A stretch of 64,000 nt of DNA from JBCDHN01 sp965224535 (lineage in GTDB: Bacteria > Verrucomicrobiota > Verrucomicrobiia > Verrucomicrobiales > DEV007): positions 62,001 to 126,000 of the forward strand of contig CBDCZR010000021.1 of NCBI GenBank assembly GCA_965224535.1. The letters are read 5' to 3'. Positions 1 through 8,939 of this stretch are shown one piece after another. The notes under the pieces are model-generated. The model made no database searches and had not been told where the DNA came from. It worked only from the letters and a program-made list of their open reading frames with translations. How positions within the stretch are numbered: the first letter of the stretch is position 1; the number at the start of each line of letters is the position of its first letter. The position numbers and the translations under genes are program-made.

Positions 1-477
1 GAGCGCGCTGCAAATTTGGGGAATCCAGCCCATGGCGTGCTTCACCGTCAATTTGCCGCTCTGGATGGCGTGATGAAGGTCGTAACCGTCCACATACTCC
101 ATCACGATGAAGCGGTGACCGTCTTCGGTCTCGCCAAAATCGTGCACGGTCACGATGTTGGGGTGATTCATCTTCGCCATGGCCCGGGCTTCGCGTTCGA
201 ACCGTTCGGCAAAGCTGTGCTCCTCCATCCCGGCAAACGAGGGCAGCAATTTGATGGCCACGTGGCGATCCAGACGCGGCTGGCGGGCCTTGTAAACCGC
301 TCCCATGCCACCCTGGCCCAGCAGCTCAATCACCTCAAACTGCGGCAGCAATTCGTTCAGCTCCTCCACCGTGGGAGCCACGAACATGGCGGTGCTGAGA
401 GAAGCGCCGCTCTCGTCCAAAGGACTGGCGGCAGCATCGGCGGCGTTGGGTGCTGAGTTATGGGTTGAACCTCCCAT
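1..477 (-). CDS. Serine/threonine protein kinase, N-terminal part (cut by window edge)
   Basis: Reading the minus strand from an ATG at 475-477 gives 159 codons that run off the left end of the window. After about 47 variable residues comes a clear Hanks-type kinase N-lobe: the glycine-rich loop GQGGMGAVYKA, the ATP-anchoring lysine in HVAIKLL, a helix-C region with RFEREARAMAKMNHPNIV, and the hinge GHRFIVMEYVDG. The catalytic HRD and DFG motifs lie beyond the edge. Bacterial Pkn-type kinases phosphorylate proteins in the cytoplasm and often carry C-terminal membrane anchors and sensor domains in this phylum; none of that can be seen here. There is no complete gene within 700 bases upstream, so it probably has its own promoter. 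Confidence 0.88.
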   Translation of the reverse strand, partial: MGGSTHNSAPNAADAAASPLDESGASLSTAMFVAPTVEELNELLPQFEVIELLGQGGMGAVYKARQPRLDRHVAIKLLPSFAGMEEHSFAERFEREARAMAKMNHPNIVTVHDFGETEDGHRFIVMEYVDGYDLHHAIQSGKLTVKHAMGWIPQICSAL

Positions 478-1143
478 TGGCGGACAGTTTAGGGACTCCT
501 AGAGGCTGAGATTGTTCGAAAAGGGGCGATTTAATTCCGGAAAATTAAAAGTCAAGCGATCTTGATGATTCGCCCGCTCGCGGGCGCTCATTCTACTAAC
601 ACGCCGTGAAGCATCGCGATCATTCGCCGGCAATTTTCCGCCAAAATCCCGGCAGCGGACAAACATCCGCAAAACCCGGTTGGACTGGCGAAATTGCCGG
701 GTCGGCCGTTGGGAACTTTAAGGCCTGTCAGGACACCTCGTCATCAACCCAATTTGCGCCGGAAGAGCAATCTTTTTTGCTCTCTTGGCCAAAAATCTTC
801 AAGACCTTGAAATCCTCAGGAATGCAAATTTCCGCAATATTACGATTAAATTATGATAAATTTCGAATTATCAGTTGCCAGCAGCCTGAAAACTACGACA
901 ATGATAAAATCGTGACGCGGCTGTCCCAGTTTGGCCGCTTCAGAAACGCCCGTAAGCCAGCCTGCACAACCACCCCACCCCATCGCACACAAATCGATTC
1001 GTTTCGCCGTTTCGTCCTCCTAACTTCCCACCGCTCCGGACGAAACTCCCGATCCTGCTTCGAAAAAAAAATCGGTCCGCCACCCGAAAAAACCAATTCT
1101 GCCAAGAAACAATCGCTCTGAGTGAGTTGAGTTGGGGACGCAG
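478..1143. other. Gene-poor stretch without a supported gene
   Basis: Open frames cross this stretch on both strands (for instance 606-1121 on plus), but their translations are low in recognisable structure and rich in residues typical of random frames, so I do not call them genes. The 780-900 part is markedly AT-rich compared with the surroundings, as expected for promoter or untranslated sequence. A strong terminator hairpin follows at 1144, so a short untranslated RNA transcribed rightwards is possible. Confidence 0.4.
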
Positions 1144-1180
1144 CCCCCGGATCGCCGCAAGGTGGTTCGGGGGTTCTTTT
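1144..1180 (+). terminator. Rho-independent terminator with a GCAA tetraloop
   Basis: A 13-bp stem pairs 1144-1156 with 1161-1173 (a CCCCC/GGGGG base, three G-U wobbles higher up) and closes on a GNRA-type loop, GCAA at 1157-1160. It is followed directly by TTCTTTT. On the plus strand this is a textbook intrinsic terminator; the minus-strand reading has no U tract. No convincing plus-strand gene ends just before it. It may terminate an unannotated small RNA or act as a leader attenuator for the membrane protein starting about 80 bases downstream. Confidence 0.7.
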
Positions 1181-1263
1181 GCCAGGTTGAGTGAATCTGC
1201 CGACTTCGCCGTTTTTGCCTTTTGACTTGCCAGAACGCCATTCTTTCGAAGAATCGGGGGTGC

Positions 1264-1728
1264 GTGCAAACCCAGCAACTGGCTGAAATCCCCCTCCGCC
1301 GCGCGAGCCCCATCGGAATTGTACTTTGGGCAACCGTTTTGGGTTCGGTGGGTGCTGCCGGCTACTTTTTCGCGTTGCCAGAGAAAATCGGCCGGCACGG
1401 GGAGTGGTTTTGGCCGGCGCTGGCGGTGCTAGCCGCATTGTTTGTGATTCTCCCGTTTTTGGCTTGGACGATCAAGCCGCCCAAACTGCGCCTCGAGACC
1501 ACCAGCGACCAACAACTCATCATCCGCACGAGCCGGATCGGGAAACGGAGGATGGAACTCCAGCACATCGAAAAAATCTTCGTGGAAGAGAACCTAGCGA
1601 CGATTTTTTACCGCAACAATCGCGGGTTTCCCACCAGTTGGATGATCGAACGGAGCCGATTTCACGACGAAAACTGGAAAGAACTGGGCACAGCGCTGGA
1701 ATCGGTGAAAACCCGCGTTTTCTCCTAA
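1264..1728 (+). CDS. Small membrane protein with a C-terminal PH-like segment
   Basis: A 154-residue protein if translation starts at the GTG at 1264, which has a G-rich stretch just upstream; a TTG at 1222 would add 14 residues. Two hydrophobic segments (about residues 17-34 and 46-64, the second including AVLAALFVILPFLAW) are separated by a short charged loop. The C-terminal 85 residues are soluble, rich in beta-type sequence (LRLETTSDQQLIIRTSRIG) and end in a helix, an arrangement seen in small YcxB/PH-like membrane proteins. It converges on nagA with a 26-base gap. No specific function can be assigned. Confidence 0.6.
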   Translation: MQTQQLAEIPLRRASPIGIVLWATVLGSVGAAGYFFALPEKIGRHGEWFWPALAVLAALFVILPFLAWTIKPPKLRLETTSDQQLIIRTSRIGKRRMELQHIEKIFVEENLATIFYRNNRGFPTSWMIERSRFHDENWKELGTALESVKTRVFS

Positions 1729-1754
1729 AATCGGGCGATCGCGGCCTTTTAGCG

Positions 1755-2891
1755 TCAAATTTCCCACCGCACTTCCCCAGCCACGATTGCCGCCCGCGGT
1801 TCCAGCGATTCCCGGTCTAAAACGGCCAAATCCGCGGCAAAACCGGGCTCGATCTTGCCCAACCGGCCCAAGCCCAACGACTGCGCCTGATTCCAGGAAG
1901 TCACGCCGATCAGCTCCGGCAGCGGCTTGCCGGTAATGTCCGCCACGTTCTTGAAAGCGCGGTCAAAATGCACCGTGCTTCCCGCCAAAGCACCGCTTTT
2001 CAGCCGGCAAACGCCATCCACCACGCAAACCGTCTGACCGCCTTCCTCGTACTCGCCATCCGGCCGCCAACTGGCTGAAATGCTGTCGGTAATGAGCATG
2101 ATCTGCTCTGCCGGCTTATGTTTGAAGGTTAGCGCAATCATTTCCGGGCACAGATGAATGGTGTCGCAAATCATCTCCAGCCGAATCTCGTCGTCCAGCA
2201 AGCCCGCGCCGACCAAGCCGATTTCGCGGTGGTGCAGCTTGGTCATCTGATTGCAAAAATGGGTCAGATGAGTCAATCCCGCGGCCTTGGCATCGCAAAA
2301 TTGGGCGTAAGTGGCGGCGGAGTGGGCCAGGGAGGTGGTAATCCCGCGATTTGCGGCTTCGCGGACGAAATCCAGCCCGCCGTCCATTTCCACGGCAACC
2401 GAAACGACCGCGATTTTGGCGATTTCACCCAGCCGATCGATCTCCGCGATATCCGGCGGGCGCACGAAAGCCGGATTTTGCGCCCCCACGCAGTTGGGAT
2501 TGATGAACGGCCCTTCCACGTGAACCGCGGGCGTTTGCGCGAAATCCTGCCGCTTCATGTAAGCCGCGATCCCGTGCATCGCCTCGGTCAACTCCTCTTC
2601 GCCGGCCGTCCACGTCGTCGGCAAAAACGTGGTCACGCCTTCCCGCAGCTTCAGCTCCGCCATCGTCCGCAGGCTGGACTCGCTGCCGTCCATCGCCGAC
2701 GCTCCGCCCGCGCCGTGGGTGTGAATGTCGATAAATCCCGGGACCACGTATCCCCCCCCGGCGTCGAAATCGCCCGCGGACGAGGAACCTGCGATTTCGC
2801 GGATTTTTCCGGCTTCGATTTGGATTGCAGCGTCAGCTTGCTCGAAACCCGGCGAGATGACGTGGGCGTTGGAGATCCGTAGGTTGGCCAT
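1755..2891 (-). CDS. nagA: N-acetylglucosamine-6-phosphate deacetylase
   Basis: A 378-residue amidohydrolase, normal length for NagA, which converts GlcNAc-6-P to GlcN-6-P and acetate in the cytoplasm. Visible hallmarks are HTHG (residues 57-60), the metal-binding glutamate in HVEGPF (E126), the histidines in SLAHS (H190) and THLTHF, and the catalytic aspartate in ITDS (D269). The family's usual LFNAM is altered to HFCNQM. I chose ATG 2891 rather than an upstream TTG two codons earlier. The gene stands alone, 69 bases after the end of the dehydrogenase gene. Together with the NamZ-like gene at 51.2 kb it suggests recycling of peptidoglycan amino sugars. Confidence 0.9.
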   Translation of the reverse strand: MANLRISNAHVISPGFEQADAAIQIEAGKIREIAGSSSAGDFDAGGGYVVPGFIDIHTHGAGGASAMDGSESSLRTMAELKLREGVTTFLPTTWTAGEEELTEAMHGIAAYMKRQDFAQTPAVHVEGPFINPNCVGAQNPAFVRPPDIAEIDRLGEIAKIAVVSVAVEMDGGLDFVREAANRGITTSLAHSAATYAQFCDAKAAGLTHLTHFCNQMTKLHHREIGLVGAGLLDDEIRLEMICDTIHLCPEMIALTFKHKPAEQIMLITDSISASWRPDGEYEEGGQTVCVVDGVCRLKSGALAGSTVHFDRAFKNVADITGKPLPELIGVTSWNQAQSLGLGRLGKIEPGFAADLAVLDRESLEPRAAIVAGEVRWEI

Positions 2892-2960
2892 CCCCAAGCT
2901 TATTGGCGAGACCTGCCAACGTCAAAATCGAATCGAGGGGGTGCGCAAATCCAAGCGCAC

Positions 2961-5522
2961 CTATTCCGCGTCCAACTCCTCCACCGTCCACGGCAGCACG
3001 CGATCCCGCGATTCCGCGCGAATTCGTGCGACGGTTCCAGGTTCGACCGGAGCGGCGGTATGACCCCATTCGCGACGCACGTAGGTTAGCACGGCGGCCA
3101 GGTTTTCGTCGGTCAAACGCGGGTTGGCGGCTTGGCCGGGCATGATCAGGTTCCACTCGGCGCCGGCAACCTGGATGGGACCGCGCAGGCCGTGCAAGAC
3201 GATGCGGATGAGCCGCGTTTCGCCTTCCAGAACCCAGGGCGAGCCGGTCAGCGGCGGGGCCAGGCTGGGCATGCCTTTGCCGTGAATTTGGTGGCAGGGC
3301 AGGCAGCTTTCCCGGTAAATTGCGCGGCCAAGTTCGAAGCGGCGGCGCTCCGCATCAGTGAGCGGAGGCGCGACGGCGATTTGGGTGGGTTGGTTAGGGT
3401 TGCCGGGCCAGGTCAGCAGCGCTTGCAACCGGGCGAGGCGCTGGCGGACTTGGGCGGAGGAACTGGCGGCCAGGAGGGCGAGCGCGGCGGGTTTTTCGGG
3501 CAATGTCAGGATTCGTTGGTTGCCGATTCCCTGCGTCAGACCGTCCAGGGCGGAAACCTGGATCGCGGTTGGAATTCGCGGCTGGGCGATGGCGGCGAGC
3601 AGGTCCGCGACGGGTTGTGGATCGTGCGTGGCTGCCAATGCGCGGCTTAGTTCGCGGCGAAAGGCCACCAACCCCGCCGTTTGCGGAAAATCCGACAAAT
3701 CCTGGAAAAAGCGGACTTCGCGCCCTGACAAGCCGCTAATCGCCGCTTGGCGGAAGAGGACGTCGGCGCCGTCTTTGGCGAGCATTTCGGCCATGGCGCG
3801 GCGAACCCGGAATTCCTCGCTGAAACCGCCGAGGCTGAGGATGGCTTGCAGTCGAGCCGCGGCGTCGGAGTCGCCGGCCAGCTTCAGCAGCGCGTCAACG
3901 TAGGTTTCGCCGCGCAAACCCAGCGAATCGCCGATTCTGGCGGCGGCAGCGCGAATTTGCGGGTTTGGGTCGGGCATTGCGGTTAGGACGAGCGGCAAAT
4001 CCGCCCGGCCGAGCCCTTCCAGCGTCCACAGCGCGTGCAATCGCCCGAGCGGCGAGGTTGCCTCCGCGGCGGCCGTGCGCAACGCGGGGATCGCAGCCGG
4101 GTCGGCGCGTTGCACCAGCAAGCGCTGCGCGGTGTCCCGCTTCCAGCCGTTGGGGTGCCCTAACATGGCCACCAACTCGGCGGAGCTGCATTTTCCGGGA
4201 AAAGTCTCCAACGGCGCGGATTTTGACTTTCCACCGTCGTGCACGATGCGGTAGATCCGGCCTAACCCAAGAGGCTCAGCCAATTTTCGCTCCACAATTT
4301 GCTCGTTCAAAAACGGCGTGACGAAGAGCTTGTACTCGATGATGCCGCGGTAAAAATCGACCACGTAGAGCGCGCCGTCGGGACCGTCGAAGCATTGCAC
4401 GGGCCGGAATCGTTCGTCTGTTGAGGCGAGAAATCCGCGTTGGCCCCAATCCGCGTCCGGCGTCAGTTGCTGCGCGGCTTTGAGCCGAATTCCGTCGCGG
4501 CTGAGCGAAAATCGCGCCACCACGTTGCCGGCCGGCTCCGGCGCGAAGGCGTTTCCCGCGAAGTCCGGCGGAAACTGGTCGCCGCGATAAATCCAGGGCC
4601 AGGTTGCCGCCGTGGTCTTGGCCAGCCGGCCGTCGGCACGCAACATGCCGGGGAGGTCGCCGCGGTTAACGCCGGTGTTAAGCCGAGCCGAGTAGACGGA
4701 TTGATCCGCGACGACGCGCTCGTAAATTCCGGCGGGGCGTTGCAGGGCCGGGTGACGCAGAAAGTAAGCCGCGGGGACGAGATCCACGTGCAGCCAACTG
4801 GAATTTGCGTTGGCGTAGATGCGGCCAAAGTCGTCCTGCGCCACGCCGAAATCCCCGCGGTAAGCGTCCGTTTGGCCCACCAACTTGCCGCCGCGCCACT
4901 GAAAACGGACCGGATGACGGCTACTGTAAATCCAGTTGTCGATGGCGCGAACCAGACCGCTGGCGGTGCGCGAAGCGGCGTCGCGCTGGCCGTAGCTATC
5001 GTAAACCTGGGTTTTGGCGTCGCACACCAAATCGCCGTCGGTATCCTGACAAAACCAGATTTTTGGCGGTTCGGCAATGAGCACGCCGCCCTGAACGTGG
5101 GCGATGGAGCGCGGCATCACCAGGCCATCCAGAAACACCGTGGAGCGGTCCATTTTGCCGTCGCCGTCTTCGTCTTGCAGGACCACAATTCGGCCCAAAC
5201 CCGCGTTTTCGTCCGTGCCCTCGGCGTCGTGCATATAACCACGAAGCTCAGCCGCCCACAATCGGCCGTGTTCGTCCCAAACCGCGGTGACGGGGTCCTC
5301 CACCAGCGGCTCGGCGGCGACCAGCTCGATGCGAAAACCCGGCGGCAAGCGAAAACTCGCCAGCGCTTCCTCCGGGCTGAGAACCGGCGACGGCGGAGGA
5401 TCGAACGCGCGCCAGTCGACCGGCTTATCTTGCGCGTAAAGTTGCGCAGCGGCGATGGCGAATGCGGCGAGCAGGATTCGCTCACTTCGGCGGGGACTGG
5501 AATGATTTTGGCAGCAGGTCAT
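2961..5522 (-). CDS. PVC-type membrane-bound dehydrogenase / haem-c protein with HEAT repeats
   Basis: An 853-residue exported protein. Order of parts: a signal peptide (basic RRSER then ILLAAFAIAAAQLYAQ), a beta-propeller 'membrane-bound dehydrogenase' region (about 60-430, with DEDGDGKMDRSTVF and GPDGALYVVDFYRGIIEY), a helical HEAT-like region (about 470-690), and a C-terminal cytochrome c domain with the haem site CLPCH (740-744) and a probable axial Met in NLIMPG. This architecture is typical of Planctomycetota and Verrucomicrobiota; substrates are mostly unknown, with sugar oxidation often assumed. ATG 5522 overlaps the end of the ceramidase-like gene by 41 bases, so the two are probably co-translated. 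Longer starts would read further into that gene and lack a signal peptide at the N-terminus. Confidence 0.85.
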   Translation of the reverse strand: MTCCQNHSSPRRSERILLAAFAIAAAQLYAQDKPVDWRAFDPPPSPVLSPEEALASFRLPPGFRIELVAAEPLVEDPVTAVWDEHGRLWAAELRGYMHDAEGTDENAGLGRIVVLQDEDGDGKMDRSTVFLDGLVMPRSIAHVQGGVLIAEPPKIWFCQDTDGDLVCDAKTQVYDSYGQRDAASRTASGLVRAIDNWIYSSRHPVRFQWRGGKLVGQTDAYRGDFGVAQDDFGRIYANANSSWLHVDLVPAAYFLRHPALQRPAGIYERVVADQSVYSARLNTGVNRGDLPGMLRADGRLAKTTAATWPWIYRGDQFPPDFAGNAFAPEPAGNVVARFSLSRDGIRLKAAQQLTPDADWGQRGFLASTDERFRPVQCFDGPDGALYVVDFYRGIIEYKLFVTPFLNEQIVERKLAEPLGLGRIYRIVHDGGKSKSAPLETFPGKCSSAELVAMLGHPNGWKRDTAQRLLVQRADPAAIPALRTAAAEATSPLGRLHALWTLEGLGRADLPLVLTAMPDPNPQIRAAAARIGDSLGLRGETYVDALLKLAGDSDAAARLQAILSLGGFSEEFRVRRAMAEMLAKDGADVLFRQAAISGLSGREVRFFQDLSDFPQTAGLVAFRRELSRALAATHDPQPVADLLAAIAQPRIPTAIQVSALDGLTQGIGNQRILTLPEKPAALALLAASSSAQVRQRLARLQALLTWPGNPNQPTQIAVAPPLTDAERRRFELGRAIYRESCLPCHQIHGKGMPSLAPPLTGSPWVLEGETRLIRIVLHGLRGPIQVAGAEWNLIMPGQAANPRLTDENLAAVLTYVRREWGHTAAPVEPGTVARIRAESRDRVLPWTVEELDAE

Positions 5523-6870
5523 GGACTTTTTGGATGATGCGCTCTTCGGCGATGGGATCGAGGTGATTTGGCTTGTCGTAGGAATCCATCGATGTCTGGG
5601 CTTCGTAGCCGCCCTCGCCGATGACGCGGGCGGAGGCGATGTAGCACGGCGCGTCATTACAATAAGCGTGCACCCAAACCCGGCCGGGGCCGATTTCTCG
5701 CTTCAAACGCAGGGAGTAGTCCACGACGACTTCGCCGGCCAGAAAGACCATCGCCAAGTCGTTGCCGAAGCTCCAGGTTTGCACGGGATAATCGAAGGCG
5801 GCCGGCGGCTCGATCCCGCGTTTTTTGCGTTCGGTTAGGATTTTTGCGTAGTAACGGACGCGCTGATCCGGGGATTCCAGCCGACGAGCCAGCGCATCCC
5901 GGGAAAGCTCGGCAAACGGCAATTTCGCGAAGGCGAAGCTGCATTTTGGGGGTGATGTTAGGGGCTGAGCCCGGGATTCGAGCAGGCGCCCGACTTCGTC
6001 CGCGATTTCCGCGCCGTATTGTTCCACGTGCTCGATTTTGCCGCGCGGGTGGGGATTCTGGTCCGCCCCACAGCCGATCGCGACCAACGCGGTGACGCCC
6101 GGGTGACGCTCCTGAATGATTCTGGCCGCGACGCCCGCCCAATCACCGTGAATCTGGTTCAGCTTCCAATTCAGCGTGGTGCAATGGCAGGCGTAGCTGA
6201 GAAAAACAGCGCGCAGCTCGCCAGTTTCGGCGTCGTGGACGAACATCGCGGGTAGGTCGCGATCGACCGGGGCGGGCGGGTTCGATTTTTTGCCGAACTG
6301 ACGCAAAAGGTAAGCCACGCGCCGGTTGTGGGCGAAATCGGCTTTGCCCCGGGCGCGGGACAGGCGCGAGGCCCGCCGATTCGCCAGCGCTTGCTTGGCC
6401 ACCGCGACCATTTTTTCTTCCAAAGCCTCAGCGTATCGGGCGATGACCTCGGCGTGGTCGTCCGGGATCGGTTCGCCAAAAATGTTCGGCAAGACGCCTT
6501 GGACGAACGGCGCGCTGTGCGTGTGCGAAGCGCAAACCACGAGGCATTCGCGCCCCAGCCCCAGGCGTTCGGCAACGCGATTTGTCAGGGCCAGAGGCAC
6601 TCCCACCAGGTCCGCGGTCAGGATGACAGCCGGTCCTTGCTCGTCGTCGCCAATCGCCAGCGCCTTGACCCAGAGCTTGCCGGCGATCTCAGTAGCGGGT
6701 TCGCGGCGCAAACGATAGCCGCTCAGGCGAATGGGTTCGGTGGGCGTGATTTCAACCGCGGCAACGCCGGCCTGGATCGTTTCGGCCCCGGTGGCAGGGC
6801 CAAGCAAAGCGATCAACGCGGCGGCGATCGTGAGGCTAGCGAGAGAGTTCATGTTCCAGCAGCTATGCAT
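5482..6870 (-). CDS. Secreted neutral/alkaline ceramidase-like hydrolase
   Basis: A 462-residue protein of the neutral/alkaline non-lysosomal ceramidase N-terminal family, widespread in PVC bacteria as a stand-alone secreted enzyme. A signal peptide (MNSLASLTIAAALIALLGPATGA) follows a short N-terminal stretch. Typical family features are AGVAAVEITPTEPIRLSGY at the mature start, ASHTHSAP with zinc-ligand histidines, and a histidine- and cysteine-rich core (SYACHCTTLN, IGCGADQNPHP). ATG 6870 has GGAG eight bases upstream; ATG 6852 is an alternative lacking a good ribosome site. It overlaps the acyltransferase stop by 8 bases and the following dehydrogenase by 41, so these genes form an operon. 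The actual substrate (ceramide or another amide) is not known. Confidence 0.82.
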   Translation of the reverse strand: MHSCWNMNSLASLTIAAALIALLGPATGAETIQAGVAAVEITPTEPIRLSGYRLRREPATEIAGKLWVKALAIGDDEQGPAVILTADLVGVPLALTNRVAERLGLGRECLVVCASHTHSAPFVQGVLPNIFGEPIPDDHAEVIARYAEALEEKMVAVAKQALANRRASRLSRARGKADFAHNRRVAYLLRQFGKKSNPPAPVDRDLPAMFVHDAETGELRAVFLSYACHCTTLNWKLNQIHGDWAGVAARIIQERHPGVTALVAIGCGADQNPHPRGKIEHVEQYGAEIADEVGRLLESRAQPLTSPPKCSFAFAKLPFAELSRDALARRLESPDQRVRYYAKILTERKKRGIEPPAAFDYPVQTWSFGNDLAMVFLAGEVVVDYSLRLKREIGPGRVWVHAYCNDAPCYIASARVIGEGGYEAQTSMDSYDKPNHLDPIAEERIIQKVHDLLPKSFQSPPK

Positions 6871-8044
6871 GGTCGATCTCCATTTCATCGAGCATGGACT
6901 GAACCGCGCTTTCCAGCTGCACGGTCAATGCTTCGGGGCTGCTTTTGCGGCGCTCGGCGGGAGCTTCAATCGGTTCGCCAAAGCGCACCGTCACCTTGCG
7001 CCGGCCTCGTGGGGTGGGCGAAAAACGGATGAGCACGTCTTCCTCAAACTTGTCGAGCGTCTCGGCAATCCGCTCGATCGAGGGCTTTTCCGCGACGTAG
7101 TTGCCGGGGTAACTGAAGAGCTGGATCGCCAAAAACAGGTCGTCGAGATCGCGGTCGAGTTGCGGGTTGGGGCCCTCGGCCTCGATGATTTTCATGGCGT
7201 TGCGGCGCAGGTTTTTGACGCGCTCGGGGATGGTTGCGGCGCTTTTGCCGTCCTGGCCGTAACGGGTCTCTTGCAAGGTCAGGATGTGGTCGGTCAGGAA
7301 GCCGGTGCGCTCCGGCAAGGGGCCGTTTCGCACCTCGCCCAGGTATTCCAGCTCCTTCAGGGCCATCAGCGCGCCGGCGACGGGGTAGATTCGCTCCACC
7401 AGCGGCAAATCCGGCCTCGGGCGCCAATGAATGGCCCGTTCCAGCTCTGTCATCAGCGCCTCCAGCTTGGGCGTGGGATCGTCCAGGTAGGTGTACGTCA
7501 GCGCGCAGGGAATGCAGATGGTTTTGCGATTGGCCTTGCGGGCGGCGAAAAGAGCGATCGCAGCCGCGCCTTCGCGAAACGGCGTGAGGCGCTGGTTGCA
7601 GTGATAGACCTCCCCTTCGGGAAAAATCACCAGCGGATGCTTCTTTTCGCGCAAAATGTCGCGCGCGATCTTGATCGCCTCCAGATCCGTGCCTTCGCGG
7701 TCGATGCTGAAGACGCCGCACTTTTGCAGGACGAATTGGCCCAACGCATTGGTGTTGTCGAACACGTTCCACGCGGCCATGAAGTGGAAGGCGGTTTTGG
7801 CCGAACGCGCCGCCGCGTTCATGGCGTAGGCATCGGCGTGGCTGGAATGATTTGGGGTGACGAGGACGCCGTAGCCGGCTTTGACCGCCCGGCGGACGAT
7901 TTCCGCGTTTTGCACGTCGTAAGCCACCAGCCCGCATTCGCGCTTGGCCCGGCGTTTTTGCGGCCCCTGCATCATCGCCACGAAAAACGGCGATAGCTTG
8001 GCATTCCAGCGGCGGGGAGGGCGAACCAGGCGATTTGGGTTCAT
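6863..8044 (-). CDS. Lysophospholipid acyltransferase family protein (PlsC-like)
   Basis: A 393-residue protein with the acyltransferase motif I HX4D in NHSSHAD (H66, D71), motif II around the FSIDREG segment and motif III FPEGEVY (141-147). These define the glycerol-phosphate acyltransferase superfamily, which transfers acyl chains to lysophosphatidate or related acceptors at the inner membrane. The family is usually about 200-250 residues; the extra C-terminal 170 residues are helical and charged, without recognised motifs. Its ATG overlaps the stop of the ABC ATPase gene as ATGA (8041-8044), and its own end overlaps the ceramidase-like gene, tying lipid-related genes to the transporter operon. 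Confidence 0.85.
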   Translation of the reverse strand: MNPNRLVRPPRRWNAKLSPFFVAMMQGPQKRRAKRECGLVAYDVQNAEIVRRAVKAGYGVLVTPNHSSHADAYAMNAAARSAKTAFHFMAAWNVFDNTNALGQFVLQKCGVFSIDREGTDLEAIKIARDILREKKHPLVIFPEGEVYHCNQRLTPFREGAAAIALFAARKANRKTICIPCALTYTYLDDPTPKLEALMTELERAIHWRPRPDLPLVERIYPVAGALMALKELEYLGEVRNGPLPERTGFLTDHILTLQETRYGQDGKSAATIPERVKNLRRNAMKIIEAEGPNPQLDRDLDDLFLAIQLFSYPGNYVAEKPSIERIAETLDKFEEDVLIRFSPTPRGRRKVTVRFGEPIEAPAERRKSSPEALTVQLESAVQSMLDEMEIDHA

Positions 8045-8898
8045 GAGCGCGGGGCGATTCTGGGGATGGCGGCGAGGAGTTGGCGCGTGTAGGCATTGCG
8101 CGGGTCGTCGAAGACGGCTTCAGCGTTGCCTTCCTCCACGATTTTGCCGCGCTGCATGACGACGATGCGGTCGGCGATGTAGCGCACCACCTGAAGGTCG
8201 TGGGAGATGAAAATCATGGTCAAATCCAGCTCGCGGGCGAGTTTTCGAAGCAAATTGAGGATTTGCGACTGGATGGAGACGTCCAGCGCGGAAACCGGCT
8301 CGTCAGCCAGGATCAGCTTGGGTTGCGGCGCCAGGGCGCGGGCGATCGCGATGCGTTGGCGCTGTCCGCCGGAGAATTCGTGGGGATACTTGCGCATGTA
8401 GCGCGGATCCAACCCCACGCGTTCCATCAACTCGCTGACTCGCCGGCGTTTGCGCGCGTCGCGAATTCCGCGAAATCGGCGATAGGCGCGCAGAAAGTGG
8501 AGATCGACTTCACGCGCCTTGGGTTCGGGCAAATCGGGTTCGCGCAGGGCCTCGGCGATGGTGGAATAGACGGTCATGCGCGGATTGAGCGAGGCGTAGG
8601 GATCCTGGAAGATCATCTGGAAGTCCGGACGCCGTTCGCGGATTTCCGCGTAACTCAGCGTGCTAAGCCGCTCGCCGTTGAGGATGATATCCCCGCTCGT
8701 TGGCTGGATGAGCTGCATGATGAGCCGCGAAAGGGTCGTCTTGCCGCAGCCACTCTCGCCAACCAAACCGAGAATTTCGCCTTTTTCCACGTTGAGCGAC
8801 ACTCCATCGACGGCTTTCACCACTTCCTCGCTTTGGTGGAACAAGCCCTTGTGAACGGCAAAGTGCTTGGTGACGTTGTTGAGCTGGAGGTAGGACAT
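8041..8898 (-). CDS. Oligopeptide/dipeptide ABC transporter ATP-binding protein (OppF/DppF type)
   Basis: A 285-residue ABC ATPase starting at ATG 8898; the open frame extends further upstream but only into the neighbouring gene. Visible are Walker A GLVGESGCGKTT, the Q loop MIFQDPYASLNPRM, the signature FSGGQRQRIAIARAL, Walker B LILADEPVSALD and the H-loop ISHDLQVV. The wording of Q loop and signature is that of the OppF/DppF group. A roughly 30-residue basic, charged insert lies before the signature. It pairs with the OppD-like gene 41 bases upstream, but no OppB/OppC permeases or binding protein are in this window. Confidence 0.9.
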   Translation of the reverse strand: MSYLQLNNVTKHFAVHKGLFHQSEEVVKAVDGVSLNVEKGEILGLVGESGCGKTTLSRLIMQLIQPTSGDIILNGERLSTLSYAEIRERRPDFQMIFQDPYASLNPRMTVYSTIAEALREPDLPEPKAREVDLHFLRAYRRFRGIRDARKRRRVSELMERVGLDPRYMRKYPHEFSGGQRQRIAIARALAPQPKLILADEPVSALDVSIQSQILNLLRKLARELDLTMIFISHDLQVVRYIADRIVVMQRGKIVEEGNAEAVFDDPRNAYTRQLLAAIPRIAPRS

Positions 8899-8939
8899 GG
8901 GTTGGAAAATTTGGAAATTGGAAACCGGGAGCGCTGCGG

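Noticed and set aside
606..1121. 171-codon plus-strand frame and overlapping minus-strand frames (893-1438)
   Set aside because: Translations lack any family pattern, hydrophobic core or consistent codon style; starts are GTG or none, and frames on both strands overlap in the same GC-rich stretch. Treated as chance open frames.
4440..5537. 365-codon plus-strand frame antisense to the dehydrogenase gene
   Set aside because: The opposite strand has signal peptide, beta-propeller motifs and a haem site; this frame is its shadow, as are similar frames at 8080-9117, 9787-10764, 29042-30367 and 50412-52295.
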